Positions 1-10,804 are shown, counted from the stretch's first letter. The stretch is 64,000 bases of DNA from Xenopus tropicalis (GCF_000004195.4 NC_030677.2:202232713-202296712), one strand, 5' to 3'. The notes: generated by a model from the sequence alone, not told the origin. Made by a program: numbers and translations.

Positions 1-1050
1 TACCCACAGGGCCCTGCTCTAATAGATGCAGTGGAGTTACGCCTAAAAACTATGGTGCAGGCATTGTATGTGACAACATCCAAGATATTCAGCACAACTG
101 TCTCTAATTCACAGCACAGTGCAAGGGCAATTAATCGCATTTTAATGCATCGCCCACAATCAGGTGCATCACTGCTTTTTGCCCACAATAACACTGGAAT
201 TCTGGGAAAAAAATGCAGCATTTTTGGTCAAAAAACATTGCACTGTGGCTACTGCAGTAACTGTCCCCTTATTCTATCACTTGTTACATTCTAAGAAAAT
301 AAAAAAACATAATAACTAAATATTTCTCTGAAAATAGAATTACCAAATAGACAATGGTTATATGGGTACGGGATCCATTATACCAAAACCCCATTGTCCA
401 GAAAGTTCCAAATTATGGGAAGGCCATCTCCCATAGACTCAATTATAATCACATAATTCTAATTTTTAAAAATGATTTCTTTTCTCTTTAATAATAAAAC
501 AGTACCTGTACTTGATCCCAACTAAGATATAATTACCCCTTATTGGGGCAGAACAGCCCTATTGGGTTTATTTAATGGTTAAATGATTCCCTTTTCTCTG
601 TAATAATAAAACAGTACCTGTACTTGATCCCAACTAAGATATAATTACCCCTTATTGGGGCAGAACAGCCCTATTGGGTTTATTTCATGGTTAAATGATT
701 CCCTTTTCTCTGTAATAATAAAACAGTACCTGTACTTGATCCCAACTGAGATATAATTACCCCTTATTGGGGGCAGAACAGTCCTATTGGGTTTATTTAA
801 TGGTTAAATGATTCCCTTTTCTCTGTAATAATAAAACAGTACCTGTACTTGATCCCAACTAAGATATAATTACCCCTTATTGGGGGCAGAACAGTCCTAT
901 TGGGTTTGTTTCATGTTTAAATGATTTTTTTGTAGACTTAAGGGATGGAGATCCAAATTACAGAAAGACTGGATAACAGGTCCTGTATTTTATATTAGAG
1001 TGTAGGTTAGTGTGTGCATGAATGGGAAGCTCATTATATCGAGGACTTAC
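1..1050 (-). other. st8sia3: st8sia3 intron 2 (3'-incomplete in window)
   Basis: This stretch begins with the GTAAG donor after exon 2 and runs off the left edge. It is occupied mostly by a MITE with an internal minisatellite (about 365-995). Positions 1-360 show no recognised feature. Confidence 0.85.
365..995 (+). mobile_element. MITE ('GGTATGGGATCC' family) with 4-copy internal minisatellite
   Basis: The left end is a diverged form of the family terminus ('GGTACGGGATCC'), followed by TCCAGAAAGTTCC and ATGGGAAGGCCATCTCCCATAG-like text. The right end has CCAAATTACAGAAAGAC and AACAGGTCC. Inside, the module CAGTACCTGTACTTGATCCC recurs at 500, 612, 724 and 837, giving a 112-113 bp unit. No coding capacity is seen. 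I cannot assign a transposase superfamily from this copy. Confidence 0.8.
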
Positions 1051-1173
1051 CTCTGTCGCGCAAAGGCCGTCTTGTTAAATACCCACTTGGCCGGCTTCTC
1101 TTGTAACTCTTGGGTCAGGGAATTAGTAATTGGTACAAACGAAGGGTCCAAGAACTTCATGGCAAATTGAGAC
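1051..1173 (-). CDS. st8sia3: st8sia3 coding exon 2 (lumenal stem)
   Basis: This 123-base exon completes codon 60 and encodes residues 61-100 plus two bases of codon 101. It reads SQFAMKFLDPSFVPITNSLT and then continues through EKPAKWVFNKTAF, again the ST8SIA3 stem sequence. The acceptor (CGCAG before 1173) and donor (GTAAG, 1046-1050) are canonical, and both borders are in phase 2, so exon 1 joins exon 2 without a shift. An N-glycosylation sequon, N-K-T, is at about residues 93-95. It is too short to stand out as an open frame and was found by extending the gene from exon 1. The next exon is beyond the left edge of the window. No frame break or odd codon is seen. Confidence 0.95.
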
Positions 1174-1349
1174 CTGCGAATAAATCATCATATTAACCAA
1201 GCGTAGAGGGACGGTTCTTCCTCCAGTATTGACGCGCGTTTCACGCAGGACATGCATATTCATTTGGTTTCAGGGACAACACAGCCCTTCTGGCCTCTCA
1301 GAGCCGTGCGAGTAACCTCACCAACCTTGGGATTTAGAACTTCATTGAT

Positions 1350-1363
1350 GTTGCCCAGGCAAC
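1350..1363. promoter_or_regulatory. RFX X-box palindrome in intron 1
   Basis: GTTGCCCAGGCAAC consists of two perfect 6-bp half-sites (GTTGCC / GGCAAC) with a 2-bp spacer, the classic RFX X-box. It lies 177 bp from the splice acceptor of exon 2 in otherwise single-copy sequence. Confidence 0.5.
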
Positions 1364-1790
1364 AGCACCGACGGTATCAATTGTTCTTACATCGGTTCTC
1401 AATCATTTAGCATAGAAATATCTGATAAACACATTCATGCAGTCAGAGATAGTCTCCGGGTTCTCAGATGACGGTAGAAGGGGGATTACCTGTCTCCTCC
1501 AATCAAAATATTAAGACACATTTCCATGTTTAACTGTTAAATCTGCTGTTACAGGAAAATGTCATTATTTTGATAACTGATGCCGAATGAATGAAGCGGT
1601 AACGATACACCGATTTCCTGTTATTCCTAAAGCCCAAATTCATTATGGTATTTGGTATAGTGATGAATAATGTATTGTATAACTGCACCACAGGAATTAG
1701 GTTAAAATAATGTTCAAATACACAGCTGCGTCTGCTTCCTGTAGCCTTATAGCGCAAAAAGGCCAGAATAACCCATAAAATATATAGGGA

Positions 1791-3050
1791 AATATGTACC
1801 CCCTACTGTAAATGATAAGGATATTAGCAGTCACTGAGGGGTTCTGTGCCCATATAAAGGCACAAGGCTGCAGGCTGAGTTATACAGGGAACTCTGAGTA
1901 TCACTCATGTATTATAAGGGATAATGTACCCCCTACTGTAAATGATAAGGATATTAGCAGTCACTGAGGGGTTCTGTGCCCATATAAAGGCACAAGGCTG
2001 CAGGCTGAGTTATACAGGGAACTCTGAGTATCACTCATGTATTATAAGGGATAATGTACCCCCTACTGTAAATGATAAGGATATTAGCAGTCACTGAGGG
2101 GTTCTGTGCCCATATAAAGGCACAAGGCTGCAGGCTGAGTTATACAGGGAACTCTGAGTATCACTCATGTATTATAAGGGATAATGTACCCCATACTGTA
2201 AATGATAAGGATATTAGCAGTCACTGAGGGGTCTGTGCCCATATAAAGGCACAAGGCTGCAGGCTGAGTTATACAGGGAACTCTGAGTATCACTCATGTA
2301 TTATAAGGGATAATGTACCCCCTACTGTAAATGATAAGGATATTAGCAGTCACTGAGGGGTTCTGTGCCCATATAAAGGCACAAGGCTGCAGGCTGAGTT
2401 ATACAGGGAACTCTGAGTATCACTCATGTATTATAAGGGATAATGTACCCCCTTCTGTAAATGATAAGGATATTAGCAGTCACTGAGGGGTTCTGTGCCC
2501 ATATAAAGGCACAAGGCTGCAGGCTGAGTTATACAGGGAACTCTGAGTATCACTCATGTATTATAAGGGATAATGTACCCCCTACTGTAAATGATAAGGA
2601 TATTAGCAGTCACTGAGGGGTTCTGTGCCCATATAAAGGCACAAGGCTGCAGGCTGAGTTATACAGGGAACTCTGAGTATCACTCATGTATTATAAGGGA
2701 TAATGTACCCCCTACTGTAAATGATAAGGATATTAGCAGTCACTGAGGGGTTCTGTGCCCATATAAAGGCACAAGGCTGCAGGCTGAGTTATACAGGGAA
2801 CTCTGAGTATCACTCATGTATTATAAGGGATAATGTACCCCCTACTGTAAATGATAAGGATATTAGCAGTCACTGAGGGGTTCTGTACCCATATAAAGGC
2901 ACAAGGCTGCAGGCTGAGTTATACAGGGAACTCTGAGTATCACTCATGTATTATAAGGGATAATGTACCCCCTACTGTAAATGATAAGGATATTGGAAGT
3001 TTTGTGCCTTTATATGGTCATAGAACCCCTCAGTGACTTCTAATTGCTTT
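1791..3050. repeat. 130-bp tandem array with inverted end
   Basis: Nine full units of 130 bp (one is 129 bp) start at about 1791, 1921, 2051, 2181, 2310, 2440, 2570, 2700 and 2830, and a truncated tenth starts at 2960. Units are nearly identical, with only scattered single-base changes. After the truncated unit, 2996-3045 carries TTTGTGCCTTTATATGG and AGAACCCCTCAGTGAC, the reverse complement of the middle of the unit, so the array ends in an inverted partial copy. Confidence 0.95.
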
Positions 3051-3714
3051 TTAAAAAGTTTTACCGTATCCATTCTGTTTTTACGTTATTCCGTTCCCAT
3101 ACATTTCTCTCCTTTAGACCTTAAGCTTTTGTACAAGTTTCTCTCTACCCTTTAACCTGCTTTCTTTTTGCTCTGCTTTACGTTCCCTGCTATAAACAGG
3201 GGAGAGAGGTAATACACAGGTTCTTTACAAACATTAATGATTATATATTTTTCCCACTGATAATTAAACCCACAATATAATCGCCTCCCCTTGTCGGAGT
3301 ATTGCTGGCGCTGGAGCACTTAGATCTTCCCTGCCGAGGTTTCCCAGCTGTGAGCTTGAATGAGACCCTACCGGGCAAAGCCGCGCTCGCAAAGATCAGA
3401 CTGGAATCTCTGCTCTTTGATAACAACAAAGTGCTTGTACATAATGTGATTACTTGACACACATCCGCTCCAGAAAGCCAGAAAAAGATGCAGTGGAATA
3501 AATACACACGTAATGTGATGGGTTGTATCATTAATACATAAACATTTTAGGCACGGGTTTAAATTCCATTTAGGGATGAACCGGCCCCAGTTGGGGTATC
3601 AAGCTCTAGTGAGGGGAGAGCTATCACTGAGAGTAGGGCAAAGGCTCACTGCACTTCCATATATTGATGTTTTGTTGACCATTTGATAGATGTCTGGCTT
3701 TGGTCAAAGGCCAT
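3051..3714. other. intronic DNA, no feature recognised
   Basis: This appears to be single-copy intron sequence. Short open frames here have no recognisable protein similarity. Confidence 0.5.
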
Positions 3715-4303
3715 CAGTTGGCCACCTTAGATTTCTGGCCTGAGTAGCAAGCTTGGCTACAAGAAGGCTACCAGCAACATTATAGAGCAAGTACCCCAAA
3801 GCTCCTACTCATCTGGTCCCAACACAGTAAGTCTCCCATCTGGTCCAAGCCAACATGTGACCACACTAACGTATCTATAGGTCAGATCACCTAAGAGGAC
3901 ATGGAGCTGACTATGGTGGCTACAATGGACAGTACAGTTAAAAAGTAACTCAGGACTGAACCCAAATTAAATAAGTTGTTTTTAAAACCCCTTCAGTTGG
4001 CCCCCTTAGCATTTCTGACCGGAGTAGCAAGCTTGGCTACAAGAAGGCTACCAGCAACATAATAGAGCAAGTACCCCAAAGCTCATACTCATCTGGTCAT
4101 GTTCCAACACAGTAAGTCTGGTCCCGGCTTCTAACTGTAATATTCTGTAGAGTCCAAGCCAACATGTGGCCACACTAACGTATCTATAGGTCAGATCACC
4201 TAAGACGATGTGGAGCTGACTATGGTGGCTACAATGGAGAGTACAGTTAAAAAGTAACTCAGGACTGAACCCATATTAAATAAGCTGTTTTTAAAACCCC
4301 TTC
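3715..4303. repeat. two-copy tandem duplication (~280 bp)
   Basis: The segment from CAGTTGGCC at 3715 to AAAACCCCTT near 3992 is repeated from about 3994 to 4303. GAGTAGCAAGCTTGGCTAC, for example, is at 3742 and 4022. The second copy has an extra stretch of about 20 bases near 4120-4150, and there are scattered substitutions, so it is an old local duplication in the intron. Confidence 0.9.
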
Positions 4304-5743
4304 TTAAATTTTGGATTACTCCTGAAGAAGTAAAGTTCTTGTCATCTGTATCTTTTCCCCTGTTTATGGTGGTTATTCAGAAGGTGGAAGAGGATGGGGT
4401 TGAACATGGAGACTCATCAACATCTTGTCAAGGTTGAATGTTCACATTAGTGTTTACTGATATTGTCAGATAGGATGTGGGTAGAATGAAAAGAAAGAAG
4501 AGCAGAGAGCAACAGGCAAGGTCTAACAGGAATGCTCCAATGAGGAGACAGCTGGGATCATTTATCAAAAGTGGGCAAATTTGGCAGCAGGCAACCAATC
4601 TGTGATTTTTCTTTTTTAGACAGCTGCAGGTAGAATAATGAATGCAACCCTCTGATTCGTTGCCATGGGTTACTGCCCATTGGCAAATTTGATGACCCCC
4701 CAGTGAGTGCCAGCTCTCAGGCTAAGGTGGATAGCCAGCCAAATAGCCAGGTAGATATATGTGTTACAGTATTGCAATCACAGCATCCCATGTAAGTTGG
4801 ATAGGTGCTTTGATTGGGTCCTATGCAGTGACCCCCATAAGATGTAAATGCAGGATATTGTAAGTAGATAAAGGCACATATGATACTTGAGTTGAAAATA
4901 AGCGCAAAAGTCAAAAATAATCCTACTTATTGTCTACTGTTTGTCTTCCTATGGATAACTGAGCCTAATGTGAGTAGACTGGGGTTATGATTAAAAGCAG
5001 TGGTTACTAAATCTGCTAAACATTTGAAATCGACCTGCATTTAGGCCTTTTAGGACTTTCTGCAAAATCAGAAGACAGGAGGACTGTTAATTGGCTCTCA
5101 GTCTTAAAAACTGTAATATCAAAACCAGTAAATTCTATAATATACAAATAAGGGCAGGAAACATTAGAGAGCAAATAATCATGTTTTGGACAGGGCTGTG
5201 ACACTAAATGCATCCCTTCTGGCATTCTTATTCGCCATATTACTTATTAACCAGAATACCTGCAGCAACACTAATTAAAGAAAGGAATCCATATCATTTG
5301 GGCGATCTCTGTGTACGGCCACCAGGGCTGTATTTATTTTAAGCATTATTGGAGACCCAAGGCCAGGAATATAGCAAGGCTACATGGATTGAAAGCTGCA
5401 TAAAGGCCTATGGGCTGCCCCCTTACTTGCAACCTGCACCATGCATGTATAGAAGTGAGGCCCATAGGGTATAAAACTGCAGTAAAATCACAAGGAAGTT
5501 AGAAGCTGATTGGTTCCCAGTGAATTCTAGTGCTATTAACTTGGGAAATGATGGTCACAGCAGCTGGAATCCTTAGCGCACTTTCTGCTGCCATTTAATG
5601 TGCCAGGGAATGGCTGAATTTTATATTTCTATATACTGTATATATTAGCATGCAATCACTGGTCGCAAGTAAATAAATGATGGTTTTATTTCATATACCG
5701 CCAAGGTACGTCTTCACTTGCTTCAGAGCAGTAGTCAAAGTCC
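4304..5743. other. intronic DNA, mostly single copy
   Basis: I see no exon, array or recognisable transposon ends here. Short frames on both strands are not supported by any similarity. Confidence 0.5.
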
Positions 5744-5751
5744 CACTAGCC

Positions 5752-6057
5752 CAGGGATCCCCAACCTTTTATACTCGTGAGCCACATTCAAATGGAAAAG
5801 GTGTTGGGGAGCAACACAAGCATGGAGAAAGTTCCTGGGGGTGCAAATAAGAGCTATAATTGGCTATTTGGTGGCCCCTATGTGGACTGGTAGCCTATAG
5901 AAGGCTCTGTTTGGCTTTACACTGGGTTTTATGCAACCAAAACCTGCCCCAAAGTCAGATATTCAAAAACGAGCACCTGCTTTGAGGTCACTGGGAGCAA
6001 CACCCAAGGGGCTGGAGAGCAACATGTTACTCACGAACCACTGGTTGGGGATCACTG
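5752..6057. mobile_element. hAT-type MITE with perfect 8-bp TSD
   Basis: The termini are CAGGGATCCCCAACC and, at the right, GGTTGGGGATCACTG, a good inverted pair. The flanks CACTAGCC (5744-5751 and 6058-6065) are an exact 8-bp target duplication. Length (306 bp) and TSD size fit a non-autonomous hAT element. The same family recurs at least seven more times in this window. Confidence 0.92.
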
Positions 6058-6241
6058 CACTAGCCTATAACAAGCGTCAGTAGTTTAAACATGGTGTAGA
6101 TGTATAGTTGTCCAAAAATATTTGCCAAGTTGTAAAAAAAAATGTAATGTTTCAGAACAATTAAGCTTCTGAATTTCCTAGTCCAGTGTATGAGTAATTA
6201 GTCCCGGAGCAATTTTCCTGGACTTTCAGGATAATCTAGGA

Positions 6242-6484
6242 CAGGGGTCCCCAAACTTTTTTACCCACAAGCATGAAGAATGTACCTGGGGTACCGAATA
6301 AGGGCTGGGCTTGGCTATTTGGTAGCCCCTATGTGTTTGGCATAATGCGTGGTTTTTATGCAACCAAAACTTGCCCCCAAGTCAGGAATTCAAAAATAAC
6401 TCCCTGGTTTGGGGGCACTGAGAGCAACACCCAAGGGGTTGGGGAGCAACATGTTACCCCTGAGGCACTGGTTGGGGATCATTG
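6242..6484. mobile_element. hAT-type MITE, internally shortened
   Basis: This is the same family as the element at 5752, starting CAGGGGTCCCCAAAC and ending GGTTGGGGATCATTG. The flanks ATCTAGGA and ATCTATGA match at 6 of 8 positions, fitting an aged TSD. About 60 bases of the usual left half are missing. Confidence 0.85.
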
Positions 6485-7016
6485 ATCTATGAGAACATAT
6501 ATGCATTCTCCCAAAATCTAATCCTATCTGCCCCTTCCCCCAGTCACTCCTCCAGGCCAACCTAACAGTTTGGGAACAGCACTATAGCAGTTATATCGGT
6601 GTAGCACTCCGACTGTTATATCAGGGATCGTTTTGTGTGTTAATATTCAGGATTTTATTAGGACTATATCAGGATACATGGAAACATTTAGCCTATTTAT
6701 ATACTACTACTGCAAGAATGCTGAGAAGGTGTCTCCTGTGCCCAGAATAAGCTCATTTGTTATTGTCTAATGCAAAGCACATAGGAGATATAAATAAGTA
6801 ATATGAATATACAGAACACAGGGATGGAACCTGCAGCCCCCCCAGATGTTGTGAAACAAGCAGGGGGCACAAACAGACCCTGCCTAAACATTGGGGTAGT
6901 TGTAAGAAGGATATTCCTAAGCAATCTGTTTAACCTGATGTATATGTTTCAACTGCTATGTAACTGTGAAACAAATGCTTTATTACATTAGTTATATACT
7001 GTTCTTGTAATAACAA
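6485..7016. other. intronic DNA, no feature recognised
   Basis: No transposon ends, repeats or exons are recognised in this stretch. Confidence 0.5.
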
Positions 7017-7017
7017 T

Positions 7018-7124
7018 GTTTGTGTGAGAGTGTTTGTGTGAGTGTGTGTGAGTGTGTGTGAGTATGTGTGAGTGTGTGTGTGTGTGAGTGTGTGTGAGTG
7101 AGTGTGTGTGTGTGTGTGTGTGTA
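7018..7124. repeat. (GT/GA)n microsatellite
   Basis: The tract is an impure GTGTGAGTGTGT pattern about 105 bp long. It makes Thr/His-rich open frames on the minus strand that are not genes. Confidence 0.95.
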
Positions 7125-7356
7125 TATAGATAGGTAAAAAATAGACTTATACAATTACTTAGTAACATAGTTGCTAAGTGTATCATTCTGTTCCCCATTC
7201 ACTATACATATATAGAGGTTTTATTATAAGAACAGTAAATGCTTTTGTAATGAAGCCTTTGTTTCTTAGTTACAGAGAAGCTGAGGTTCAAAAGAGACAT
7301 CAGGTTAAACCATTTATCCTGACTACAGTTCCAGCAGCATTCTGATTTTTTTATAG

Positions 7357-7388
7357 AAAGAGAGAAAGAGAGAGTGAGAGAGAAAGTG
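7357..7388. repeat. (GA)n purine tract
   Basis: A short run of AGAGAGAAAGAGAGAG-type sequence in the intron. Confidence 0.8.
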
Positions 7389-7766
7389 ACGCACTTATTT
7401 GGCTTAAAAAAATAAGAAAGACGTTATTAATTATGATTTTGGACAAACACTTGGACGTTTCTCAGGCAGGTCCGGATTAAGGCCCAAAACAGGCCCTGTA
7501 TTTCCAACCCTCCCAATAAATAGTGTCTATGGCATCTTATAGCAGCTCCTTTGGCCTTTGCCATAACCCACAGATTGCCAGTGCAGGCCTGCCCTCAGGT
7601 AACCACCTAATATATATATATATGTGTGTGTGGGATAACAAAAAGGTTGTCACTCATGTATAATAGTTAAAAGGTGCAATACCCAAAGGTAACTGACAGT
7701 AAAGTGACAGTTGAAAGGAATGTACACACAGGGCTTATGTGGAAAAATGTGCATTTATCGGGGAAA

Positions 7767-8035
7767 CCAATGTTGGACTTGGGGGTCCAGGGCCCACCAG
7801 GGCTGCCACCTGGGGGTCCCACACCCCATTCCAGAGCTGCAACATCCCCTCAACCCCCACCTTGTACCGCACCTGTTGCCTGGGGGCCCCACAAACCTAG
7901 TCCAGAGCTGCAACATCCCCCTCCCCCAATGGGAGCCAGCGCTCTCACTGATTGGTGGGAGCAGGTTTGGGTCAACATGGGGTTGAAGGCTCAGTGGGTT
8001 TTTTACTGTTGCCCCAGTCCTACACTGGGGGAGAC
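7767..8035. repeat. GC-rich repeat fragment with internal duplication
   Basis: The module CCAGAGCTGCAACATCCCC occurs at about 7830 and 7901 within C-rich sequence, and the block ends near CCAGTCCTACACTGGGG. It resembles the C/G-rich MITE family whose intact copy is at 37210-37351. The 160-residue proline-rich frame crossing it looks like a by-product of base composition. Confidence 0.4.
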
Positions 8036-8181
8036 TAATGTTTCAGCTAACCCACTAGCTTATATCAAAGTGATATTTTTCCATATATACCCTGTTAGTG
8101 CATTCCTTTTAACTGTCACTATATATAATCACAGTATGGTAAAAAAATATAATTAACCATATTGACGGACCACATATTGAC

Positions 8182-8250
8182 TATATACAGTATATATATA
8201 TATATACTATATATATTTTATATTTTATTATATATATATATATATATATG
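8182..8250. repeat. (TA)n microsatellite
   Basis: Two TA-rich runs are separated by TATTTTATATTTTATTA. A smaller TA run follows at 8340-8356. Confidence 0.95.
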
Positions 8251-8356
8251 TATAGTCCCAAAAGTTACAGTGCTAGAAGGCCTTTTTAAACAAAAAATGA
8301 TTTCATTTACAAGCCCAATGTTTTCAGTTCCCAAGTGTATATAAATATATATATAT

Positions 8357-9114
8357 AGTCACAGTTTGGTCTTTCACTTACATAAGGAAGGTAATGCAGC
8401 ACCAGTATCAGTAGGCTACAATGGCAATAATGTTCTGTGGCCCAGTTGGCCCAATTGGCACATAGACAGCTTCATCTGCTAAATCTCCCCCTTTATGTCT
8501 GTGCTTTTAGCCTTCCCAGGGTGCTGGGTGCCACTCACCGCCTGCCCAGTAGCTCCCAGTACAAATCAGCACCTGGACAGCTCCCCCCTGCGAGTCCCAT
8601 TAGCGCCGCAATGTAACATCAACTGCGCCTCCCCGTTTAAATAGCCTTTGACTCAAGATCACTGGGGCTTTTGTAACCGACACATCCCAGCAGGTCCCAA
8701 TAGCCTTAGTTTACGTATTCTGCTTTTGGGGGGGTTGCTGGAAGTTGTAGGAAAACTGAGGGTGCTTATGATATATTAAGAGCGACCATTAACCCTTTAT
8801 GTGTCATATGCTTTTATAGAAGAATCAATAAGGTTCTAGATCTTCATGCCAAGGGATCTGATTGAAACCTTGTAAGGGGAATAAGAAGGGGGTCTTTAGT
8901 ATGCAGTACGCATGCGTCAGGCCGAGGGCCACAGAATATAGATTAGGCACCATTAAAGTGAATGCGAGCAGCAGGGCCAAGTGTAGCAATGGCTCTCAGT
9001 AGCGATGAATATCGCAGCAAAGGGGGACTAGCAGACAGTCATCAGCAATGAGCCAACCAGTAGCCACCAAGGGGAGACTGATAGCCACCAACCCAAACCC
9101 CCCCATGCAGCCCT
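8357..9114. other. intron 1 near exon 1, no feature recognised
   Basis: This is apparently single-copy DNA. G+C content rises toward exon 1, as expected near a promoter. Confidence 0.5.
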
Positions 9115-9120
9115 ACTCAC

Positions 9121-9299
9121 CGAAAGCCAGCATGGAACATGTACATACGGGGCCCCCCAGCACTGGCATATTTGGGGGTGGTGAAGATGTTCTCCTTCTT
9201 CAGGGAGACGTAGCTAATGAGGGAGAGGATGAGCAGCGCGACGCTCAGCATGACCAGCCCCAGCACACTCGCCACCCGGACCATCTTGCAGATTCTCAT
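9121..9299 (-). CDS. st8sia3: st8sia3 coding exon 1 (alpha-2,8-sialyltransferase 3, N-terminus)
   Basis: This exon encodes the first 59 residues plus two bases of codon 60 of a type II Golgi sialyltransferase that adds alpha-2,8-linked sialic acid to glycans. The protein starts MRICKMVRVASVLG and includes SYVSLKKENIFTTPKY and PRMYMFHAGF, which match vertebrate ST8SIA3 almost residue for residue as I know it. A short basic cytosolic tail (residues 1-8) precedes a signal-anchor membrane helix (about residues 9-31) and then the lumenal stem. The exon ends TTTCG followed by the donor GTGAGT (9115-9120), so codon 60 (Arg) is split. The ATG at 9299 is chosen because homologs start there and no other in-frame ATG lies between it and about 9500. 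An in-frame extension to 9401 would need a GTG start. The sialyl motifs lie in later exons, outside the window. The identification is very secure. Confidence 0.96.
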
Positions 9300-9800
9300 C
9301 CCTGGGGGGGAGGGGGGGTGCCCGACGCTGCTCTCAATGCGACATAAGAAGTGGGTCGCACAGGAGAAGTCGCAGCCGATATGAATGGGAGGATAATCCA
9401 CATACAGCGAGTAAAGGAGATTTAAGCAGAAAATGGAGGGCTGAGCCGCAGCCGAGTGGAAATGGCAGCTGGTTGCGTTAGTGATACGTGTGAGCTCATA
9501 TGCCCCTCATTGTGCGGCTGGGCTGCCCTCCCACTGGCATGGGGGCCCCCTGCTACCGCCGCCGGAGGGTCGCTCACTGGGGGTCGGGCTCTATAGGCAG
9601 GGGCGCAGGGAGGGACAACAAGGGAGCCAGGAGGGATCCCTCACTGCCGGCCGGGCTGTCCGTGTGTATGGGGGGGGGGCTGTACGTGCGTATGGGAGCA
9701 GCTGCCGGCAGGGATGGGATTCTCCTCTGCAATCTCTGCCTTAGCTCTCTCTTCCATTCACTACTTGCCAGCACTCTCACACTGACTGTCTCTCTCATGG
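9300..9800 (-). promoter_or_regulatory. st8sia3: presumed st8sia3 5'UTR / proximal promoter, GC-rich
   Basis: The 500 bases upstream of the start codon are clearly richer in G+C and CpG than the surrounding DNA and include G-runs at 9303-9318 and about 9669-9679. No TATA box is evident in a convincing position, as is common for CpG-rich brain-gene promoters. The transcription start cannot be placed from sequence alone, and an untranslated upstream exon is possible. Confidence 0.5.
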
Positions 9801-9849
9801 CTGGTCAGCCTTCAGCCTTAGAGCTGTGTCTGTGCCACAGCTCTTACAG

Positions 9850-9870
9850 GGGATGCTGGGAATTGTAGTT
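9850..9870 (-). promoter_or_regulatory. ZNF143/Staf-like motif 1
   Basis: The minus strand reads ACTACAATTCCCAGCATCC, which fits the ZNF143 (Staf) binding consensus closely. It lies about 550 bp upstream of the st8sia3 start codon and sits inside the first copy of a tandemly repeated block, so it may have spread with the repeat rather than by selection. Confidence 0.5.
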
Positions 9871-10037
9871 TCTCAAAGACTGGCATGAAGTGGGGCCTGC
9901 AGTGCTCATAGGAGCAGTTTACTACTTTACTACTTTACTTTCCCTTTACTACTTGCCAGCAGTCTCACACTCACTGTCTCTCTCATGGCTGGTCAGCCTT
10001 CAGCCTTAGAGCTGTGTCTGAACCGTAACTCTCACAG

Positions 10038-10058
10038 GGGATGCTGGGAGTTGTAGTT
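10038..10058 (-). promoter_or_regulatory. ZNF143/Staf-like motif 2
   Basis: The minus strand reads ACTACAACTCCCAGCATCC, one change from the first motif. It is at the same position in the second copy of the repeated block. Confidence 0.45.
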
Positions 10059-10317
10059 TCTCAAAGGCAGAAGGGCTAGCATGAGGTGCGATAGCTCTCC
10101 CTCAGATCTCTCTTCTTTTTACTCATTGGCAGCACCCTTAGGGTGCAGAGGGAATTCTCAGTATTGTCTATGGCAGGGGATTTTCTGGAGTTTAGTAGCC
10201 ATGAAAATGTAGCAGCTACTAGTAGCTCAGTGTGTTTTCACCCTTACACTGACTGGCTCTATCATGGTTGGTTATCCCCCAGCCTAAGAGCTATGTCTGA
10301 ACCACAACTCTCCAAGA

Positions 10318-10338
10318 GGATTCTGGGAATTGTAGTTT
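10318..10338 (-). promoter_or_regulatory. ZNF143/Staf-like motif 3
   Basis: The minus strand reads ACTACAATTCCCAGAATCC in the third, most diverged copy of the block. The motif is better preserved than the DNA around it. Confidence 0.45.
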
Positions 10339-10804
10339 ATCCTCAGCTGGAGGGCTGGTATAATGTGGGACCTGCAATGCTCATAAGAGCGGCTGGAGGG
10401 GACTCTCTACATTAGCTGTCCCTTAGCTAACTGCTCACTTTACTTTTGGGCAGCCTTTCCTATACTGGCCGGCCCTGTCAGAGTTGGGCAACATGCAGTC
10501 TGAGAGTTGCTGCTCAGTAAGAGCCAGAGGGCTGAAGGGTTAATATTCCTGGACTCCCACAACATACTTTATATTTGGAGAGGATGACATTTGTGGCTAC
10601 TGATATGCAAGACTTGCAAAGGGAAAGTAAAGAATCTCCACTGATTGTGCCCCTCAGCATCTCTCCCTGCTCCCAGCATCCCTCAGCAGCTAGGAAGACT
10701 AGACATCTGTCGGATTATAATCAGTTAGAACGTCAATGTCAGCCTAATTCACTGAACATCAGAATCAGAAAAAGCCTGAATCAATGACACATATACATAC
10801 ATAG

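Larger units (their letters stand above)
1174..9120 (-). other. st8sia3: st8sia3 intron 1
   Basis: The intron is 7,947 bp with a GT donor at 9119-9120 and an AG acceptor at 1174-1175 (minus strand). It holds the 130-bp array, a two-copy 280-bp duplication, two hAT MITEs and several microsatellites, each listed separately. I see no further exon in it. Confidence 0.9.
9764..10420. repeat. three diverged tandem blocks upstream of st8sia3
   Basis: The phrase around TCATGGCTGGTCAGCC recurs at 9796, 9984 and, diverged, at 10263 (offsets 188 and 279). Each copy is followed by AGAGCTGTGTCTG-like sequence, a ZNF143-like motif, and text resembling GGGCCTGCAGTGCTCATA. The blocks differ by substitutions and small indels, so the triplication is old. 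Confidence 0.75.

Noticed and set aside
6930..7198. Thr/His-rich minus-strand frames
   Set aside because: They are translations of the GT/GA microsatellite.
7674..8156. 160-residue proline-rich plus-strand frame
   Set aside because: It runs through a C-rich repeat fragment with an internal duplication, overlaps another open frame, and has no recognisable domain.
9300..9401. 34-residue N-terminal extension of st8sia3
   Set aside because: It would need a GTG start. Homologs begin at the ATG at 9299, and the extension has no similarity to known ST8SIA3 proteins.
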